This document shows, one piece after another, positions 54,524 to 63,530 of a DNA stretch of 64,000 nt. Source of the DNA: Serratia proteamaculans (lineage in GTDB: Bacteria; Pseudomonadota; Gammaproteobacteria; Enterobacterales; Enterobacteriaceae); NCBI RefSeq assembly GCF_008830365.1, contig NZ_WBKI01000002.1:248001-312000 (forward strand), given 5' to 3'. The position numbers were made by a program, and so were the translations under genes. The notes below the pieces were generated by a model. That model was not told the DNA's origin, made no database searches, and saw nothing but the letters and a program-made list of their open reading frames with translations. Every line of letters starts with the position of its first letter. Position 1 is the stretch's first letter.

Positions 54524-55455
54524 GACAACGCCTTTTGGACAATCAGATCGCTGAAATGCAGCACGCCAAGCGCTTCCCCCTGCTCGCCTATCACCGGCAA
54601 ACATTCGCTACCGCGTGCCACAAACACCGACAGCGCTTCGCGCAGGCTCATGGCGGCGGTAATAGGCTCCCCTGCCACATGGCCAGGGCGCACCCGTTGC
54701 GCTACCGTTTCCAGCGACAGCAGCTTGATACCGCGATCGCTACGGCCAAAGAAATCACGCACAAAATCGTTAGCCGGTGCGGTCAATAACTCCAGCGGCG
54801 TGCCTTGCTGCACAATGTGGCCCTGATCGAGCAACACGATACGGTCTGCCAGCGCCAGAGCCTCATCGATATCGTGCGTCACCAGCACAATGGTGCGTCC
54901 GGAGAGATGATGGATGCGCGCAATCTCCGTTTGCAGCGCCGCGCGGGTCACCGGATCCAGTGCGCCAAAAGGCTCGTCCATCAATAGCACTTCAGGGTCG
55001 GCGGCCAACGCACGCGCCACCCCAACCCGCTGCTGCTGCCCGCCAGAAAGCTGGTGTGGATAGCGGTGGCGGAACAGATCCGGCTCCAGGTGCAACAGCT
55101 CCAGCAATTCGGTCACCCGATCGCGAATGCGCGCGCGCGGCCACTTCAGCAATTGCGGCACGGTGGCGATATTTTCTTCCACCGTCCAGTGTGGGAACAG
55201 GCCGATCGACTGAATGGCGTAGCCCATACGACGGCGCAGATCCTGCGGTTTGAATTTCTGGATCTCTTCGTCGGCAAAGTAAATCTTGCCCTGATCGTGT
55301 TCGATCAATCGATTGATCATTTTTAACGTCGTGGACTTCCCGGAGCCCGAGGTGCCGATCAGTACGGCAAATTCACCCTTGGCAATCCGCAGCGTCAGAT
55401 CGTCCACCGCCGGTTTGCCCTGAAAAATCTTGCTGACCTGATTAAACTGAATCAT
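54520..55455 (-). CDS. yehX: YehX, osmoprotectant ABC ATPase
   Basis: 311 residues. Walker [20 protein letters not shown]-loop [19 protein letters not shown], signature [15 protein letters not shown], Walker [17 protein letters not shown], then a C-terminal CBS-like tail (about 245-311, [20 protein letters not shown]) as in OpuA/OpuC ATPases, where it may sense ionic strength. Overlaps both yehY and yehW by four bases. Confidence 0.88.
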   Translation of the reverse strand: MIQFNQVSKIFQGKPAVDDLTLRIAKGEFAVLIGTSGSGKSTTLKMINRLIEHDQGKIYFADEEIQKFKPQDLRRRMGYAIQSIGLFPHWTVEENIATVPQLLKWPRARIRDRVTELLELLHLEPDLFRHRYPHQLSGGQQQRVGVARALAADPEVLLMDEPFGALDPVTRAALQTEIARIHHLSGRTIVLVTHDIDEALALADRIVLLDQGHIVQQGTPLELLTAPANDFVRDFFGRSDRGIKLLSLETVAQRVRPGHVAGEPITAAMSLREALSVFVARGSECLPVIGEQGEALGVLHFSDLIVQKALS

Positions 55456-56612
55456 CGGCGTGATACATCCAACATTGAAACCATAAATTTAAACAGCGAA
55501 TCGACGATTACCGCCATCACGATCACCGGGATCACCCCCAGCAGCACCAGATCCAGCGCGCTGCTGAGCAGGCCCTGGAAGACGATGGCGCCAAAACCTC
55601 CGGCACCAATCAGCGCCGCCACCACCGCCATGCCAACGGTTTGTACCGCCAAAATACGCACGCCGGTCAGGAATAACGGCAATGCCAGCGGCAGCTGTAC
55701 GCGCAAGAAGATCTGCCCGCGTGTCAGCCCCATGCCGCTGGCAGATTCGATCACGCTGGCCGGCACGCTCTGCAACCCGGCCACCACGCTGCGCACCAGC
55801 GGCAGCAGCGCATATAGCACCAGCGCCACAATTGCCGGTGCCATGCCAATACCGCTGACGCCGTGTTCCGCCAGCCAGGGCAGCGCCGCCGCCAGACCGG
55901 CCAATGGCGCGATCAGCAAGCCGAACAGCGCAATCGACGGCACGGTCTGGATAATGTTCAGGGTAGAAAATATCGGCGTTTGCCAGCGAGTAGAACGAAA
56001 ACACAGCACCCCGAGCGGAATGCCAATCAGCAGCGCCGGCACCAGCGTTGCCAGCAGAATGGTCAGGTGCTGCAACAGCGCGGCGTCGAAGACGTCCTGC
56101 CGGTTGTAGTACTCTTTCAGCAGTGAAAGCTGATCCAACTGGTGGCTAAATAACAGCGCCAGCGCAGGCAGTATCACCAGCAGGTTGCCGAGCATGCGCC
56201 ACAAATGTGAGGCGGTAATGCGAGCCATGGCATCGGCGGCCATCAGCAGACTCAGCGCCAGGATCAACCAACAACCACTGCCCCAGGAAGTCCGCGCCAG
56301 TTTAGATCCTTCCTGCGCCAACTGTTGAGCCGCATGCCCACTCAACCAGAAGGTCAAAGCCAGCAGCGCCGAAGCCGCCAGTGCGGTAAACAAGGCATTG
56401 CGCCTGTCCGGTGCCAACAGGCTGAGCCCCGCCAGAATCACCATCGGCACCAGTAACCACAGCGCCGGGCCGTGCAACAGGGAAATCAGGGAAATGCTCT
56501 TGCCCGACAGCAGGCGATTGGGGGCATAGCTGAGAAACGGCAGGCCAAAAGCGGCCAGCAGCAACAAAACGAGTAGCGTCAGTAGTACGCGGTTTTTTAC
56601 GGCAATAATCAA
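55452..56612 (-). CDS. yehY: YehY, osmoprotectant ABC permease
   Basis: 386 residues read from an unusual TTG start (56612), supported by GGAGAG about five bases upstream; no ATG is near. An N-terminal block of about five helices (to residue 170) precedes the permease core (LLATLVPALLIGIPLGVLCF, IESASGMGLTRGQIFLRVQL, IGAGGFGAIVFQGL). This extra membrane block is typical of YehY. Partner of YehW in a heteromeric channel. Confidence 0.85.
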   Translation of the reverse strand: MIIAVKNRVLLTLLVLLLLAAFGLPFLSYAPNRLLSGKSISLISLLHGPALWLLVPMVILAGLSLLAPDRRNALFTALAASALLALTFWLSGHAAQQLAQEGSKLARTSWGSGCWLILALSLLMAADAMARITASHLWRMLGNLLVILPALALLFSHQLDQLSLLKEYYNRQDVFDAALLQHLTILLATLVPALLIGIPLGVLCFRSTRWQTPIFSTLNIIQTVPSIALFGLLIAPLAGLAAALPWLAEHGVSGIGMAPAIVALVLYALLPLVRSVVAGLQSVPASVIESASGMGLTRGQIFLRVQLPLALPLFLTGVRILAVQTVGMAVVAALIGAGGFGAIVFQGLLSSALDLVLLGVIPVIVMAVIVDSLFKFMVSMLDVSRR

Positions 56613-56658
56613 AGAAACTCTCCAGCTCCATGTTGGCCCCCAAACGGGGCCAATGGTG

Positions 56659-57591
56659 TTACCCCTTAACCAACCCTTTCTCTTTCAGATAGGTAGCCGC
56701 CACCTGTTTGGCGTCCTGACCTTCTACCGCAATCTGCGCATTGAGTTTTTGCAGCGTTGGGCCGTCAAGTGTTGCAAACACCGGCTTCAACAGTTCGGCG
56801 ATGTTGGCATGCTGTTTCAGCGTTGCCTCGCGGATAATCGGCGCCGGGGCGTAAATCGGTTGCACCCCTTTTGGATCTTCCAGCGTTATCAGCCCCAGCG
56901 CCGCTACCGGGCCGTCGGTACCGTAGGCCATCGCCGCGTTAACACCGGAGGTTTGCTCCGCCGCCGCCTTGATGGTCACCGCCGTATCGCCGCCGGCCAG
57001 CGACAGCAACTGGTCCTGATTCAGCTTAAAGCCGTAAGCGTTCTGGAACGCAGGCAGGGCATCCGGACGTTCGATAAACTCCGCCGAGGCCGCCAGTTTG
57101 AACTTACCGCCCCCGTTGATCCACTTGCCCAGCTCGGCCAGCGTTTTCAAGTGATTGGCGTCTGCCACATCCTGACGAATAGCAATGGTCCAGGTGTTGT
57201 TGGCCGGAGCCGCATCCAGCCAGACAATTTTGTTCTTGTCGTAATCCAGCTTCTTCACCTTTTCAAAACCGGCCTGGGCGTTTTTCCACGCCGGGTCTTT
57301 TTCATCAGAGAAGAAAAATGCGCCGTTGCCGGTGTATTCCGGGTAGACGTCAATTTCGCCGGAGGTGATCGCCCCGCGCAGTACCTTGGTGGTACCAAGC
57401 TGTAATTTATTGGTGGTTTTGATGCCGTTGGACTCCAGCACCTGCACGATAATGTTGCCGAGCAATGAGCCTTCGGTATCGATTTTAGAACCAACGCGCA
57501 CCGTGTCGGCGGCCTGCGCCACGCCGACGCTCGCGGCAAGCAAACTCAGCGCCAAAGCCAGAGCGCGACCACGTGATGGGGTGATTGCCAT
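56659..57591 (-). CDS. osmF: YehZ/OsmF, osmoprotectant-binding protein
   Basis: 310 residues from ATG 57591 (AGAGGAAAAAGT upstream). Signal peptide RALALALSLLAASVGVAQAA, mature start DTVRVGSKIDTEGSLLGNII, the OpuAC-type pattern of glycine-betaine/choline binding proteins; GAITSGEIDVYPEYTGNGAF lies in the ligand cleft region. Feeds YehYXW. In E. coli the system is RpoS- and osmotically controlled. It follows the desaturase gene by 29 bases. Confidence 0.9.
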   Translation of the reverse strand: MAITPSRGRALALALSLLAASVGVAQAADTVRVGSKIDTEGSLLGNIIVQVLESNGIKTTNKLQLGTTKVLRGAITSGEIDVYPEYTGNGAFFFSDEKDPAWKNAQAGFEKVKKLDYDKNKIVWLDAAPANNTWTIAIRQDVADANHLKTLAELGKWINGGGKFKLAASAEFIERPDALPAFQNAYGFKLNQDQLLSLAGGDTAVTIKAAAEQTSGVNAAMAYGTDGPVAALGLITLEDPKGVQPIYAPAPIIREATLKQHANIAELLKPVFATLDGPTLQKLNAQIAVEGQDAKQVAATYLKEKGLVKG

Positions 57592-57620
57592 ACTTTTTCC
57601 TCTTGTTGTGTATTTTCCGG

Positions 57621-58688
57621 CTATTTGGCCAGATCGATTGGAAAATCCTGCGAAGCGCGCTTCCATCGCACAATAAATGTCTCCGCCGGCCAGACTTCAT
57701 TTTCGCCCACAATTTCCCTTGGCGACTCGCCGGCATTAAACGGATGAACCTCAACGGCGACCGGGGTAAATGCGTATTCACTCACCCACTGGCCATAGCC
57801 TTGCACCACAAATCCCTGGCTGCGCTGTTGATATTCATCACGCTCGGCCAGATACACCTGCCGTAAACCGTACCACGGTAAGCCGGGGAGATCATGGTGA
57901 ACTAAATGATAGTTCAGATTAAGAAACAGCAGCCGCCACGGCCAGGCCGCCTCATTAATAATAGAACGTGCCTGCGGAGCTTCAACGGCGCGGTGCTCAA
58001 AAAACGATCTCATCTTGGTCAGCGCCAACGCCGGATAACCGATCGCCAGCAGGTAAAACGCCGTGCCAATGCCGTGCAGTTGCAACCAGTTCATTACTCC
58101 CACCAGCAACAGTAAATGCACCAGCCACATCGCCAGAGTGCGCAAGTCACCGGCGACGATCGCTTTCAGCGCATTCACCCCGGTAGCGATAATATCCAGC
58201 GCCGGGCCAAACAGCATGCGCCCGCTCAACGTATTACGCACCTTTGCCAACAACGGGTACAACCGTGGAAAACGCTGCCATTGCGCCTGGCTGAAGTAAT
58301 AGCTTTCGGGATCTTCATGCGGATCGGTCAGATGTTCATTACGGTGGTGCTGAAGATGCGAATCGCGATACAGGCCGTAGGGATACCACACCGCCAACGG
58401 CAGCAGGCCGAATAACTGATTCAGCCGTGGCCAGCGGGTCGGATGGCCGTGGATCAGCTCGTGCTGCAGCGACATATACCAGGTGCTCAGCAGGATCAGC
58501 AACGGCGTGCCGAGCCACGGCCCCAGTGCCTGCCAGTACTGCACCACGCCAAACCAGCCGCCGTAAACCGCCGCCATAATACCCCAGGTCGGCAGTTCCA
58601 GCCGCCAGGACCAATGCTGGTTAAGCTGCCGGATCCATTGACGTTGGGCAGGATGCAAATAGTGGCTGTGGCTTTTGGCTAAGGACAT
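57621..58688 (-). CDS. Membrane fatty-acid desaturase family protein
   Basis: 355 residues, about four to six helices. Three His boxes for a di-iron centre: HELIH (near 76), HLQHHRNEH (near 131) and HLVHHDLPG (near 279), plus FFEHRAVEAPQ. Membrane desaturases introduce double bonds into acyl chains; some relatives hydroxylate other lipids. No signal peptide. It is the first gene of the transcript that continues into osmF-yehYXW, linking membrane composition to osmotic stress by position. Confidence 0.85.
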   Translation of the reverse strand: MSLAKSHSHYLHPAQRQWIRQLNQHWSWRLELPTWGIMAAVYGGWFGVVQYWQALGPWLGTPLLILLSTWYMSLQHELIHGHPTRWPRLNQLFGLLPLAVWYPYGLYRDSHLQHHRNEHLTDPHEDPESYYFSQAQWQRFPRLYPLLAKVRNTLSGRMLFGPALDIIATGVNALKAIVAGDLRTLAMWLVHLLLLVGVMNWLQLHGIGTAFYLLAIGYPALALTKMRSFFEHRAVEAPQARSIINEAAWPWRLLFLNLNYHLVHHDLPGLPWYGLRQVYLAERDEYQQRSQGFVVQGYGQWVSEYAFTPVAVEVHPFNAGESPREIVGENEVWPAETFIVRWKRASQDFPIDLAK

Positions 58689-58831
58689 GCGCAGACTCGC
58701 TGTAAGAGATTTTGCTCAGTATCAGCGAGCGGCAGGGGCGCTCAAAATAACGAAAGCGGCAAAGCAAAGTTAAAAATCAATGAGGCCACTCGCATCACCT
58801 TTGCGCAGAAAGGTATTTTGTAACTCGTGCA

Positions 58832-58860
58832 TGGCTTACCGCATCGAATGCGGTAAGCCA
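58832..58860. terminator. Perfect 13-bp hairpin between tolA-like and desaturase genes
   Basis: TGGCTTACCGCAT pairs fully with ATGCGGTAAGCCA over loop CGA, six bases after the minus-strand stop at 58867. No T-tract follows on either strand, so termination would have to rely on Rho or on hairpin strength. It lies 144 bases upstream of the desaturase start. Confidence 0.6.
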
Positions 58861-58866
58861 ACAGCC

Positions 58867-59247
58867 TCAGGGGACAAAATCCAGCACTACGCTGTGGAAT
58901 AACGCGTACTCGGTCTCATTGGCCATTTTCGGCAGTTTGGCGCGTTGTACTGCCTGGCTTGCCGCCGCACAAAGCTCGGCATCGCCCTCCAGCACTTTAA
59001 AATCTTTCAGCGAGCCGTCGGGTAACAGATGGATGCTGATCGCACAGCTTTTGGATTTATATTTACCGGGCAACTGCATTTCCTGCGTGATGGCCTGGCG
59101 CATTCTTTCCGGGTAATTGCTGCGCTGCGGTTTCGTCGGCTGGGCTGAAGCCACCCGGTTATCCAACCTGCCGCCCGCAGTAGGGCTCCCGCTGCCGGCG
59201 CTACAGCCAGCCAGTAACATCGCTAATAACCACATCCCTGTTTTCAT
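58867..59247 (-). CDS. Small lipoprotein with TolA/TonB-type C-terminal domain
   Basis: 126 residues from ATG 59247. Lipobox LLAGCSAGSG near residue 13. After a Ser/Gly/Arg linker, residues about 45-126 resemble the TolA C-terminal domain: YPERMRQAITQEM, LPGKYKSKSCAISIHLLPDG and GDAELCAAASQAVQRAKLP, with the Cys pair typical of TolA domain III. It lacks the membrane anchor helix and long coiled coil of TolA. It may bind Tol-system partners at the outer membrane; unproven. Confidence 0.75.
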   Translation of the reverse strand: MKTGMWLLAMLLAGCSAGSGSPTAGGRLDNRVASAQPTKPQRSNYPERMRQAITQEMQLPGKYKSKSCAISIHLLPDGSLKDFKVLEGDAELCAAASQAVQRAKLPKMANETEYALFHSVVLDFVP

Positions 59248-59285
59248 CTCTCTGCATCCTTGTATTATCACCCGAAGGTGTCAAA

Positions 59286-60194
59286 TCAGTGCTCCGGGTA
59301 GACGCCCCCGGCATCGGCTAACTGCTGTAATCGCTCACGCCACCATTTTGCTGCCAGACCGGTGGCATTTTCTCGCCAGCCAAAATAAGCGACGTCGCTG
59401 CAGCGTTCGGATTCAACGCTTTTCGCTACCAACTGGCCGCTTTTCAGGTAGGGTTCGGTCAAATATCGCGGTAGATAGCCACAACCCAAACCGCTAAGTT
59501 GCGCCTGTAACTTGGCGTCGAAACCAAATACCGTCAAGGTGTCTTGTTCCTCGAGGATATTCAGATTCTGTGGCGCATTCACCCGTGAGGTATCACGTAC
59601 CACTACCGCACGGTGCTGGCGAATTTCGTCCTTTGGTATGGGTTCCGCCAGCGTGGCCAGCGGGTGCTGCGGAGCCACGGCAAACACGTAGTCCAGCCGA
59701 CCCAACTGACTAAAAGCATAGCCTACCCGCGACGGGGGTTCACAGATCGCACCAATAATAATATCCGCACATCCATAGACCAGTGACTCCCAGGATCCGG
59801 CCAGCACCTCATGACCAAAACGCAGGCGGGTATGGTGATGCTGTTGATAGAACTCTTCAATCAGCGGCAGCAAGCGCTCAAACGGAAATGAGGCATCGAT
59901 GCCGAGCGTAATTTCGCTTTCCCAACCGTTTTCCACATAGCGCGCCTGCTGCTCCAGATCCTGCGCCGCACGTAATATCGACCGACCTTTTTCCAACATC
60001 AGCTTGCCGGTATCGGTGAATTTCGCCCGATGGCCGGAACGATCAAGCAGCGTGATGTCGAGATCGTTCTCCAGTTTCTGCACCATATAGCTCAACGCCG
60101 ACGGCGTTTTGAACAGCACCGCCGCCGCTGCGGCAAAGGAACCATGCCGGTCGAGCGCATCCAAAATCAGTAACGCTTCCAGGTTTAATCTCAC
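59286..60194 (-). CDS. LysR-family regulator of the YcaC/amidohydrolase operon
   Basis: 302 residues from GTG 60194, chosen for GGGGAG just upstream; an in-frame ATG at 60227 would add 11 residues before the HTH. HTH: LNLEALLILDALDRHGSFAA, KTPSALSYMVQKLENDLDIT, close to the E. coli YhaJ-like branch. Divergent from the operon starting at 60337. An inverted repeat at 60287-60304 is the likely binding site. Confidence 0.85.
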   Translation of the reverse strand: MRLNLEALLILDALDRHGSFAAAAAVLFKTPSALSYMVQKLENDLDITLLDRSGHRAKFTDTGKLMLEKGRSILRAAQDLEQQARYVENGWESEITLGIDASFPFERLLPLIEEFYQQHHHTRLRFGHEVLAGSWESLVYGCADIIIGAICEPPSRVGYAFSQLGRLDYVFAVAPQHPLATLAEPIPKDEIRQHRAVVVRDTSRVNAPQNLNILEEQDTLTVFGFDAKLQAQLSGLGCGYLPRYLTEPYLKSGQLVAKSVESERCSDVAYFGWRENATGLAAKWWRERLQQLADAGGVYPEH

Positions 60195-60286
60195 CGCTCC
60201 CCCTCCGTGTATAAAAAAACTCAACAAGACGGCAAAAATTCTGCGCTATCTTTGAAATCTGCCCCTGCCTACCATGCGTTTTATCG

Positions 60287-60304
60287 AGATGACATTCATC
60301 ATCT
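60287..60304. promoter_or_regulatory. Inverted repeat in the LysR/ycaC-like promoter
   Basis: AGATGA-CATTCA-TCATCT is a perfect dyad with six-base arms, 32 bases before the hydrolase start and about 90 bases from the regulator start. Candidate LysR site. Confidence 0.55.
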
Positions 60305-60336
60305 GTTAAACCGAAGTATCACTGGGAAGGTAAATC

Positions 60337-60981
60337 ATGTCTAAATTTCAATTACTTGATAAAGATAATTCCGCACTGATTTTCATCGATCACCAACCAC
60401 AAATGGCTTTTGGCGTGGCTAATATTGATCGCCAGCAACTGAAAAACAACGTGGTCGGTTTAGCCAAGGCCGGCAAGATTTTTAATGTTCCTACCCTTTT
60501 TACCTCGGTGGAAACCGAGAGTTTCAGCGGCTACATCTGGCCGGAGCTGCTGGCGGTTCACCCTGAAATCACCCCGATTGAACGCACCTCGATGAACTCC
60601 TGGGAAGACGCCGCCTTTGTGAAAGCGGTGGAAGCCACCGGCCGCAAAAAACTGGTGATTTCCGCCCTGTGGACCGAAGTCTGTCTGACCTTCCCGGCGC
60701 TGATGGCGCTCGAAGCCGGCTATGAAGTTTACGTAGTCACCGATACCTCCGGCGGCACCTCGGTCGATGCCCATGAGCGTTCGATCGATCGCATGGTGCA
60801 GGCCGGTGCCATCCCAGTGACCTGGCAGCAGGTGTTGTTGGAATACCAACGTGACTGGGCGCGCAAAGAGACTTACGACGCAGTCATGGCGCTGGTGCGC
60901 GAACACAGCGGCGCTTACGGCATGGGCGTTGACTACGCTTACACCATGGTGCATCACGCTCCAGCTCGCGTGGCAAAATAA
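60337..60981 (+). CDS. YcaC-like isochorismatase-family hydrolase
   Basis: 214 residues. Isochorismatase/cysteine hydrolase fold with Asp18 (ALIFIDHQPQM) and Cys116 (ALWTEVCLTFPALMALEAG) as expected catalytic residues. YcaC-type members have unknown substrates. Cytosolic. First gene of the operon controlled by the divergent LysR regulator. A terminator follows it. Confidence 0.85.
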   Translation: MSKFQLLDKDNSALIFIDHQPQMAFGVANIDRQQLKNNVVGLAKAGKIFNVPTLFTSVETESFSGYIWPELLAVHPEITPIERTSMNSWEDAAFVKAVEATGRKKLVISALWTEVCLTFPALMALEAGYEVYVVTDTSGGTSVDAHERSIDRMVQAGAIPVTWQQVLLEYQRDWARKETYDAVMALVREHSGAYGMGVDYAYTMVHHAPARVAK

Positions 60982-60988
60982 CCTTCAC

Positions 60989-61011
60989 CCCGGCCATGCG
61001 CCGGGTTTTTT
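60989..61011 (+). terminator. Intra-operon terminator after the ycaC-like gene
   Basis: CCCGGC and GCCGGG with loop CATGC followed by six T. The ribosome site of the next gene (GGAG, 61014-61017) comes right after it, so downstream genes are read by read-through or from another promoter. Confidence 0.85.
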
Positions 61012-61026
61012 CTGGAGTGAAACGCT

Positions 61027-61572
61027 ATGGCTCACCCGCAGCATGTCACGTTAGTCATCACACACCGTTTGGCTCCGGGACAGGAGCCGGCCTACGAGGC
61101 CTGGCTAAAACGCATTATGCCCGAGGCCGCCAACTTTCCCGGTCACCTCGGCGTTAACGTGATCCGCCCTACCGGTAACGAGCAGGCCTACACCGTTTTG
61201 GTGCGTTTTGACAACCTCGACAATCTCTATCTATGGATTAACTCGCCGCTGCGCAAAAGCTATATCGCGGAAGTTTCGCCACTGTTGTTGGAGAGCGACC
61301 GCATTGAAATTCGGCCCGGTGCAGAATTCTGGTTTACGCCACCGAGTGCCACTACCCGTCAGCCCGCCAAGTGGAAACAGTTTTTGATCACGCTATTGGT
61401 GATCTTCCCTTCCACCAATCTGGTGCCCTGGTTTTGGGGCAAGCTGTTGCCGCAATTGAACGGCACGCTGACCAGCCATTTTCTTAATGACGCCACCGTG
61501 GTTGCCCTGGTGGTGTTCCTCTGGATGCCAATCGTGACCCGTGTATTTCATCAATGGCTCACCCGCCGTTAG
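61027..61572 (+). CDS. Antibiotic-biosynthesis-monooxygenase domain protein with two membrane helices
   Basis: 181 residues. The N-terminal ABM-type ferredoxin-like barrel (about 5-100: VTLVITHRLAPGQEPAYEAW, TVLVRFDNLDNLYLWINS) is followed by two hydrophobic segments (about 120-140 FLITLLVIFPSTNLVPWFWG and 155-172 VVALVVFLWMPIVTRVF). This fused form occurs in proteobacteria beside hydrolases; activity unknown. It may place a small oxygenase or tautomerase-like domain at the inner membrane. Followed 21 bases later by the amidohydrolase gene. Confidence 0.78.
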   Translation: MAHPQHVTLVITHRLAPGQEPAYEAWLKRIMPEAANFPGHLGVNVIRPTGNEQAYTVLVRFDNLDNLYLWINSPLRKSYIAEVSPLLLESDRIEIRPGAEFWFTPPSATTRQPAKWKQFLITLLVIFPSTNLVPWFWGKLLPQLNGTLTSHFLNDATVVALVVFLWMPIVTRVFHQWLTRR

Positions 61573-61593
61573 GCGGCCTGCCGGGAGAACCTT

Positions 61594-63465
61594 ATGAGTA
61601 ACCATGCTTCCCTGATTATCACCAACGGTAAATTTCACACTGTCGATCGCCAGGCACCTACCGCCCAGGCAGTCGCCATCCGCGACGGCAAATTCCTCGC
61701 CGTCGGCAGTGAAAACGAGGTCATGCAACACGCAGGGCCAGAAACGCAGGTGATCGACCTGCACGGCCACACCGCGGTACCCGGCCTCAATGACTCACAC
61801 CTGCACCTGATCCGCGGCGGCCTGAACTACAACCTGGAGCTGCGCTGGGAGGGGGTACCCTCGCTGGCCGACGCGTTGCGTATGTTGAAAGAACAGGCGC
61901 TGCGCACCCCCAGCCCACAATGGGTACGGGTGGTTGGTGGCTGGACCGAGTTTCAGTTTGCCGAACGCCGCATGCCAACGCTGGATGAAATCAATCAGGC
62001 GGCGCCTGACACTCCGGTGTTTATCCTGCATTTGTACGATCGCGCCCTGCTCAACCGCGCAGCGCTGAAAGTGGTGGGTTACACCAAAGACACGCCCAAC
62101 CCACCCGGCGGCGAAATTCAGCGTGACGGCAACGGCAACCCAACCGGCATGCTGATTGCCAAACCCAATGCGATGATCCTGTACGCCACCCTGGCCAAAG
62201 GGCCAAAACTGCCGCTGGAACAGCAGGTCAATTCGACCCGCCAGTTTATGCGCGAGTTGAATCGCCTTGGGCTGACCAGCGCTATCGATGCCGGCGGCGG
62301 TTTCCAGAACTACCCCGATGACTATCAGGTGATCGCCGAACTGCACGAGAAGAAGCAGTTGACCCTGCGAATTGCCTACAACCTGTTCACCCAGCGGCCG
62401 AAACAGGAACTGGAGGATTTCAAGCTGTGGACCGACATGCTGAAACCTGGCCAGGGCACCGATTTTTACCGTCATAACGGTGCCGGTGAAATGCTGGTGT
62501 TCTCCGCGGCCGACTTCGAGGACTTCCTGCAACCGCGCCCGGACCTGCCGGAAGGCACCGAAGACGAACTGGAGCGCGTGGTGCGCCACCTGGTCGAACA
62601 CCGCTGGCCATTCCGCCTGCATGCCACCTATGACGAATCCATCAGCCGTATGCTGAACGTGTTCGAAAAAGTGAACCGCGAAATTCCATTCAATGGTCTG
62701 CACTGGATTTTCGACCACGCCGAGACCATTTCCGATCGCAATATCGAACGAGTGAAAGCACTGGGTGGCGGTATTGCGGTACAGCACCGTATGGCATTCC
62801 AGGGGGAGTATTTCGCAGAGCGCTACGGTAAAGAAGCCACCAAACAGACACCTCCAGTGGCGAAAATGCTGGCAGCCGAACTGCCGGTTGGGCTGGGTAC
62901 CGACGCCACCCGCGTAGCCAGCTATAACCCGTGGACCGCACTCTACTGGCTGGTTTCCGGCCGAACCGTAGGCGGCATGGCCATGTACGATGATAACGCA
63001 CGGTTGGATCGTGAAACGGCGCTGATGCTGTGGACTCAGGGCAGTGCCTGGTTCTCTACCGAGCAAGGCAAAAAAGGCCAGATTAAGGTTGGGCAGTTGG
63101 CGGATCTGGCGGTGCTGTCGCAGGACTATTTCAGCGTGCCGGAAGAGCAGATCAAGGGGATTGAATCGGTGATGACGGTGGTGGACGGTAAAGTGGTTTA
63201 TGCCGCCGGTAGTTTCTCACCGCTGGCGCCACCGGCAATACCGGTGCTGCCGGACTGGTCGCCGGTCACTCAGGTGCCGGGGCATTATCGCTCTGCGCCG
63301 CCTGCCACCGCTAGCCGTACCGGAGTATTAAGCCAGGCACACCAGTGCTGCGGGCCCTGCGGGGTGCATGCGCATCAGCATGATGTCGCTCGTCGCTCCA
63401 GTATTCCCATCTCAGACGAGAATGCCTTCTGGGGTGCGTTCGGCTGTTCGTGCTTTGCGTTTTAA
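61594..63465 (+). CDS. YtcJ-like amidohydrolase with Cys/His-rich tail
   Basis: 623 residues. Amidohydrolase 3 family: HTAVPGLNDSHLHLIRGG gives the metal HxH, FRLHATYDESISRM and HWIFDHAETIS further His ligands, and GLGTDATRVASYNPWTALYW the late Asp. Substrate is unknown; relatives hydrolyse N-formyl or N-acyl compounds. The last about 50 residues extend beyond the usual barrel and carry CCGPCGVHAHQH and GAFGCSCFAF, a possible metal-binding tail. GGGAG precedes the ATG. Confidence 0.83.
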   Translation: MSNHASLIITNGKFHTVDRQAPTAQAVAIRDGKFLAVGSENEVMQHAGPETQVIDLHGHTAVPGLNDSHLHLIRGGLNYNLELRWEGVPSLADALRMLKEQALRTPSPQWVRVVGGWTEFQFAERRMPTLDEINQAAPDTPVFILHLYDRALLNRAALKVVGYTKDTPNPPGGEIQRDGNGNPTGMLIAKPNAMILYATLAKGPKLPLEQQVNSTRQFMRELNRLGLTSAIDAGGGFQNYPDDYQVIAELHEKKQLTLRIAYNLFTQRPKQELEDFKLWTDMLKPGQGTDFYRHNGAGEMLVFSAADFEDFLQPRPDLPEGTEDELERVVRHLVEHRWPFRLHATYDESISRMLNVFEKVNREIPFNGLHWIFDHAETISDRNIERVKALGGGIAVQHRMAFQGEYFAERYGKEATKQTPPVAKMLAAELPVGLGTDATRVASYNPWTALYWLVSGRTVGGMAMYDDNARLDRETALMLWTQGSAWFSTEQGKKGQIKVGQLADLAVLSQDYFSVPEEQIKGIESVMTVVDGKVVYAAGSFSPLAPPAIPVLPDWSPVTQVPGHYRSAPPATASRTGVLSQAHQCCGPCGVHAHQHDVARRSSIPISDENAFWGAFGCSCFAF

Positions 63466-63497
63466 GTTACCAGACTGGCAACCTGATAACTCACCAA

Positions 63498-63514
63498 GTT
63501 ACTAAGCTAGTAAC
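63498..63514. repeat. Small inverted repeat after the amidohydrolase gene
   Basis: GTTACTA and TAGTAAC with loop AGC; related GTTACC and ATAACTCA sequences stand nearby (63469-63494). No T-tract. It may end or stabilise the amidohydrolase transcript. Confidence 0.35.
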
Positions 63515-63530
63515 TCATTAGCCAACTAAA

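Noticed and set aside
61795-63066. A 423-codon minus-strand frame opposite the amidohydrolase
   Set aside because: Antisense shadow; the plus-strand protein is clearly a metal-dependent hydrolase.
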